Source of the DNA: Diadema setosum
Taxonomy: Eukaryota > Echinodermata > Echinoidea > Diadematoida > Diadematidae
Assembly (NCBI GenBank): GCA_033980235.1
Contig: CM067075.1
Span: 35,350,385 to 35,414,384 of the forward strand
Direction of reading: 5' to 3'
DNA: 64,000 bases
A program made the translations under genes and the position numbers. Of this stretch, positions 58,546 through 64,000 are shown in pieces (positions within the stretch are counted from its first letter, which is position 1; every line of letters starts with the position of its first letter). The notes beneath the pieces were generated by a model. The model saw nothing but the letters and a program-made list of their open reading frames with translations. It did no database searches and was not told where the DNA came from.

Positions 58546-61500
58546 AGGTACGTAGGAGTGGCGGGAGTGTCTGGAAGCTTCAGATTGAATACTCAACAAT
58601 GCTAATTCAATATTTGGCCCATTTTTATAATGTTGTTATGTTTCTGTCCTGTGCATTCTCATATCAAATTGCGCCAACAAACTTCCAGCGAAGTTATAGA
58701 AATCGTTTCCTCAGTATATGTCATTTGTAATTGTGTTTTAATTATGTGTGGGTACAAATAGTTGCCTAGCAACTTTCACTTAGATGTCATTTTTTTCTAA
58801 TATCGAGATATGTAATAGTTTGAATGGCCTCGGTGACTGCCATATGTCCCCCTGACAATCACCACAATGAAATGCCTTTGATTTGTGTATAAACAGGTTT
58901 CTGATGGTAGTAAAGGAGTTCAGTGAATCATATACCCCACCAAGAGAGCAATGTATATTTTGAGAAAGGCAATAAAAATAAAGCAACAGATAACTTGCAC
59001 ACTATGATAAATCCAACAAATACAATGTATGCATGTAATGACGCTTTGACCCATGTCATATAAATCATAGTTCATTTAAAGGTATAATTTAGTATGATTT
59101 GCGGATAAAGCAAAAACCCAGCTTCAGTGCTTCAAAATAGTTGAAAACGCGAGTTAGGGATAGAACCAACCAATGTAAAAATGTTAATCTGTATTATAGT
59201 AAATGTGAACAATAGTTATACTTTTTTTTTCAAAGAATAAACCTTTCACAATTATGGTTTATTGAGAAAAATTGTGATATCTTCTTTATGTTATTAAGCT
59301 TTATTGCAAAATGTATAAATTATACGGTAGGATGTTTTGTGCTACACCTGACCAACACATATGCATCAAATGTGATAAAGTTCTTGAAATGTTTAAGATC
59401 ATTCCTCCCAGTGGTAAACAATACACACATTGTACCTTTAACATGGCAGTATGCTGACTGTGTGTTACCATACATTGTGTTTAAGAAGCTACGTGTATTC
59501 TTCATTATAAGACTAGAGATGTGATGAGTTGTACCAACAGAATTCCCTTATGCAAAGCATAGAGAGTGACTTTATTTGCCAACTCGAGATGAGTAAACTA
59601 CTTTTGTTACTGTTGTGAACTTGATGAAACTGCGCAAGTCTGTATCTTTTGTACCACCTCTATATTATATATATCACACACAAACAAACACACACACACA
59701 CAACACACACATCTACTACGACACTGTTATTGAGGTTAAATGGTGGAAACTTGGGGGGGGGGGGATAGACAGCATGCTTGGTTACCACCCCACTGTATGG
59801 CCATTGGGGTACGAGGGAGCCCTGTCTGATCCCAGTTTATTTTGAAACTGGAAGTGAGTCATGGGTGCATGAGTATGGCAAAGACAGGAGTGGTGATAGG
59901 GGTGGGGTATGTGCCTGTGTAATTTGTGTATTAACCATAGAAAAAAGGGGGTGGGAGGGGGGTAGAGGGATGTGTAATGTTTGCTTTAATACCATGCAGG
60001 GGGAAAGACTTTTTTAATTGGTCATGATTCAATAAAAGTATGTGAGATTGTGGAAGGGGAGTTGTTGGGATTGGGGTTACAGGTAAGGATTTAGTATAGG
60101 CCTACATCATAGGAGGCTATGTGAGTGTTTGAGGGAGAAAAATAATACAGGGTTTTTTTAGTAGGAGAGGGGATTCTTATAAATGTTTTGCCTGTTGCAT
60201 TTAATCTCTCTCCTGTATAAGAGATATTGGATGATATACACCAATGGGACAGAGAGAGAGAGAGAGAAAGAGAAGAAGAAGAATAAAAAGAAGGAGGCAG
60301 AAGGGTAGGAGTGGAATGAGTTTACCCCACATGATGAAATGATTAGGAAGTTCCCGTAAAACTTTACGTCAACCGACACCGCGGACTGACAGAGTTCGAT
60401 GCCTGTCAGTGTGTTTGTGTGTGTTGCCAGAGACTGAGGTGACTTGACGATGTGAGGTTTGCAAGATAGAAATTACCCATTTCTTGAAGGCGGGTGGATC
60501 ATAGTGATTCATCATACATGGTGCTTTAAAGGGAAATATCCAGTCTGCAGTCAAGTTGACTTTGGCAAATGTAGAAATTTACACACACAAAAAATAAGAA
60601 AGTCATAAAGTATCACAAGTTCTTCTTGAACATTGAAATAGTGGTGACCACATTTCAGGCCTATTTACTGTAAAAGTGGAAATTTTTGTGCATTTCACGC
60701 AACCAGAAAGTGGCGCCAAAATGAAAGCATGCAAATATTTAGCTCATTGATTTCTTGATTCTCTTGACGTAAAAAATCACAAAATTTATCTTACCCGGTA
60801 GATTGTGAAAATTTACTCATAATATGTAAAAATACCTAGGTAGGCCCTACTTTTTACAGTATAGGCCTAGGCCTATATTATGTGAATTGGTGTGATGTCA
60901 TTGTCTCACAATTCTCTTTTTTGTATAATTTGTTTGCTTGTTTGTTTTTGTAGTCATAATAATGTATTAAAGACTCATCTTCTTTCAATACTGTGCAGAA
61001 CCTCCTCTGCAGGTTTTTGGTCATTGATTTATTAAATATCATCTATAAAAGTACATATTGTACATGTAGAACAGTATTTGATTAATACAATATAACCACA
61101 AAAATGTCAGGGATTCACCTTTTGCTCCATTTTTTTTTTTTTTTTTTTTTTTTGGTTACTGTTCACTCACTGTTCTTGAATACAAAGTGTATTTATGAGA
61201 AATGGAAAACAAGTAAACTCTTTAATCTGTTGAATACTCAAATCATAATATTGGTTGAAAAAAATGGAACAACCAACAGATTATTTTCATCTAAGGTCTC
61301 CATTGAAGCACTTCCCAATGGGCCATGGAGTGTGTTATACAGTGTTTTCCCCTCCGTACATGTGTAAGGCAGTCCCTACTTCGTGTGCACTTGCTACCTC
61401 ACTAATTATGGCCTATTTGGGGTAATTTTATTTCGCTTGGAGGCCCCAGGACTGGGTAATGAGAATCAGGCCCCGCAGGTCGAAGATGGCAGAACTCACA

Positions 61501-61743
61501 GTGTAGAAAAAGTCTGGAGAAATTGGAAATGTCTGCGTAAGAGAGCATTCTACGCTACCTGTAAATAAATCTAAATCCCCATCTAGAATTCTACAATATT
61601 TTCTATGGATGAGGATGTCTGTGATACAGTCTGTATAAACAATGTAAAACTAGAGAGACAATAAATCATTCAATACCACAAATCAACCAGGCTAGGCATC
61701 GCTGGAAGATATCTGTAGCAAATATTTCCTGGAAATAACTATC

Positions 61744-61774
<31 letters not shown>

Positions 61775-62395
61775 AGATATCACATTGGTATTGTGGAAAC
61801 ATAAATGTCTGATTTGATGATAGTCCTTTCTCAATTCATGTAGCAAATACATTGGGCTGCAGAATGACAAAGGTAAAACATCCAGGAATAAAGGTAAATG
61901 ACCTTTAGATGTAGAAAGTAGGTTTGATACCAGTTAGAAATATCAAAAACAAATAATGAATGTGAATTGAAGATTTATATGACCATTTCCGTTATAATCT
62001 ATGATTTTTACATTGATCATACATGTATGTTGGATATTTGTCCTGTTTTATGTGTTTTCTCCTTCGTGATAGAAGCCGATTTAAGTATTTCAGGCTTTCA
62101 GATATATGTCATGAGCAATGATGATGAAAATGAATAGGTCGATGCCCACAAGGTGCTGTATTACCATGCACTGTACATTGATATTTCATCCAGGGCAGAG
62201 TCCCCATACATACTTTTTAACCTGTTCACCTCGGAAATGTCATAATTTCTCATACGGACAATACAATGTGTCACACTGGATTCTCATACACAAAGGATTA
62301 AGAGACAAGTGGCCATGCATTTTACTTGCCCCACAGTGAGTTTTAATTGCCCATGGCAAGTTAGCATGTGAGTTTAATATCTATAGCACTAACAT
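54898..62395 (+). other. intronic sequence downstream of the FERM exon
   Basis: Simple repeats dominate: GT and GTCT tracts at 55697-55763 and GT tracts at 58077-58113 and 58484-58543, G-runs at 56044 and 59751, a C-T homopolymer junction at 56880-56903, and T-tracts at 61131-61154 and 61749-61775. Apart from the candidate exon at 55374-55505 nothing coding was recognised. Confidence 0.5.
55374..55505 (+). other. candidate next exon, 44 codons, phase 0
   Basis: CTCCACAG acceptor and CTGCAG|GTAACG donor bound 132 nt that stay open in phase 0, matching the phase of the exon ending at 54897. The peptide is Cys-rich (five Cys) and ends VEDLSLWEIVEACC. It does not resemble the expected FERM continuation, so it may be an alternative exon or a chance frame. 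Confidence 0.22.
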
Positions 62396-62815
62396 TAGGC
62401 CCGTTCACACACAAGGGAAAAAGTGAGATTTAAAAATCGATTTTTTTTTTTTTTTTTATCCTGTGTGGACAGAAAAATTTCACTAATTTTCGCGATCCTA
62501 ATCACGATCCAACTCTCACTATTAGTGCGATTTTTCAGAATAATCGCAATTATTTTGCCAAGCGTCGTGTGTGTGAGCGCGATCGAGATTCGGAAATCGA
62601 TATTTTTAATCCCATAGTAGCGCGTGAACGTCAACATTTTGGACCGCGGGGTCAGTCTTCGGTCATGCTACTTTCGCGCATGCGCAATTTGGCCACTGAT
62701 CGTTCTTTCCTTGCTGTAAAGTGCGATTTTTCCTTGTGTATGAACGGTCAAAAAAAAAAATCAAAATTTGGATTGCGATTGTAATTTCGATTTTCGTTGT
62801 GTGTGCACGGGCCTA
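62396..62815. mobile_element. 420-bp MITE with GGCCCGTTCACACA termini
   Basis: TAGGCCCGTTCACACACAA at the left pairs with TTGTGTGTGCACGGGCCTA at the right, with one mismatch. The interior repeats AATCGATTTTT/GCGATTTTT-type motifs in both orientations and includes GCGCGATCGAGATTC. No transposase frame was seen. Confidence 0.8.
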
Positions 62816-64000
62816 TGGTACTGAACTGAAAGTGAGCTGAAAGCTGATGGTTGGTAGGGAGACTACGGAGAGGGGGTTGGGAAAATGATAAGACAAAGTA
62901 CTCTTCATTGTACATGTAGCCTACTGTTTTGCCTGTAGGAGATCATTGTCAGCTTTTGTACAGAAATCTTTGACAAAACCAACGATCAGACAGATCTTTA
63001 ATCTCAGCATTTAAAGCATTGTAATGAATGCACCAATAACATAGCAAAGGTGTTATGAAGCGCGAGTCAACTATCTCTGCACAAAAGAAGCTTCAGTCTG
63101 GCTAAGATTGCTGGCAGCTTTGCTCCGATTGCTTTTCTCACCCTTGAACAGTAGAAGGAAGATAGCTTTCAGCGGGGAGTTGTAATAGTAGCTCGTAATC
63201 AGATTAAGTGGATTGAGAGTTACTCTCAGTTGGCAAAGCGATACAACGATTTACAATTGGAGACAGGGATTAGGCGCTAGTGTATTCATCAGCTCATAGA
63301 CTTGGTAAGAGCGAATCACTCTCTTTAAACTTGGGGGATTTGTCATTATACCAGTCCTGAATGCATTGAGACTTTCTAGTCAAGATTGCTCAATGACACT
63401 TATGGAGAAAGTTTGAAGTTGGCTGCAATGTATAATCAAATCTTTTGCTGTCTTCGTTCGGGGGAGAGAGACTGTTCTGCACAGCCGATTTATAGAACTC
63501 CTGAAATTGATAGGAGGAAGGAGGGAGAGAACGTTTGAGTGGAGGAAAGAATTTTCTTTGCCAAGAAAGGAGATGGTCTGATGCAGACCTGGTAGAGGAC
63601 CTTGGAGCTGACATTTATTCTGTAAACATTCCACAGGAAGCTCTGGTAGGTATTAATATAAACAAAAATGATTTATGATATATTTCCATGTTTTATCTTG
63701 GAAGACAAATCTGTGTGTAGCACACATATTTCACAATCTTTCTTTTGTCCTGTTCTTATCATTCAAAGGCATTGTATGCTACTTTAGGCAGGAAACTCTG
63801 ATGATATAAAATATTGCATACCAGTAGATAACATTTAAAAAGAAATGCATGTAGACTAATGTATCACAGTAGATATTTTTACTGACTTGTTGAAGACATG
63901 TATGGTACTAACAGTTTATGCTTACCAGCCAATCTGCCAGCCAAAATCTGCCAAGCATTGCTTTATGTAATGCTCTTTTTAACTGGACGTGACATTCCAG
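62816..64000. other. non-repetitive stretch at window end
   Basis: 63100-63650 is less AT-rich and contains plausible splice donors (CTTG|GTAAGA at 63304/63305 and CTCTG|GTAGGT near 63646). It could hold a non-coding or alternative first exon, but no coding signal was found. The last 350 bp are AT-rich and featureless. Confidence 0.35.

Overview
The window is animal (eukaryotic) DNA. Genes are sparse and split by very long introns, coding exons are flanked by GT/AG splice sites, and microsatellites, palindromic MITEs and retrotransposons are abundant. I infer a marine deuterostome invertebrate, most likely an echinoderm. The reasons are a Ty3/Gypsy-superfamily element with the Gmr1-type domain order (described from deuterostomes), an invertebrate-style integrin alpha tail, and the frequent GTAGGCCTAC and TGTACA/TACATGTA palindromes. 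No bacterial-style operons, rRNA, tRNA or CRISPR arrays were seen.

Region 1 (1-9.8 kb, + strand) is the 3' end of an integrin alpha-subunit gene. One exon (277-399) encodes the juxtamembrane and transmembrane segments. The last coding exon (9439-9594) starts with the GFFKR motif and ends in a stop, with an AATAAA signal near 9782. Most of the 9.0-kb intron between them is a nearly intact LTR retrotransposon (1491-8963) in antisense orientation. It has about 99% identical LTRs, a tRNA-Pro-type primer binding site, and the unusual order Gag-PR-INT-RT-RNaseH. Two frameshifts, one in gag and one in RT, break it.

Region 2 (9.8-17.4 kb) is intergenic: a hairpin element, a short tandem duplication, a pair of perfect CRE palindromes and simple repeats.

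Region 3 (17.4-64 kb, + strand) looks like the 5' part of a second gene. A GC-rich, TATA-less promoter (E-box, YY1, ETS sites near 17.48-17.54 kb) leads into a probable non-coding first exon ending at 17996. A well-spliced exon at 54665-54897 encodes the start of a FERM-type F1 lobe resembling FARP/FRMD7 proteins. The 36.7-kb stretch between them is packed with repeats. These include a CGTTATTCCGAAGG foldback, several TIR-bearing MITEs (including a pogo-like one with TA target duplication and a piggyBac-like one with TTAA), and a 1.27-kb repeat whose ~150-bp units each carry DR1-type AGGTCA pairs. There is also a ~10-kb structure bounded by 1.07-kb inverted arms, which contains a second DR1 repeat split by a decayed non-LTR retrotransposon with a 9-bp target duplication.

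No complete host gene lies in the window. The genes do not form a pathway; the main interest is transposon architecture, nesting and repeat-borne regulatory motifs.
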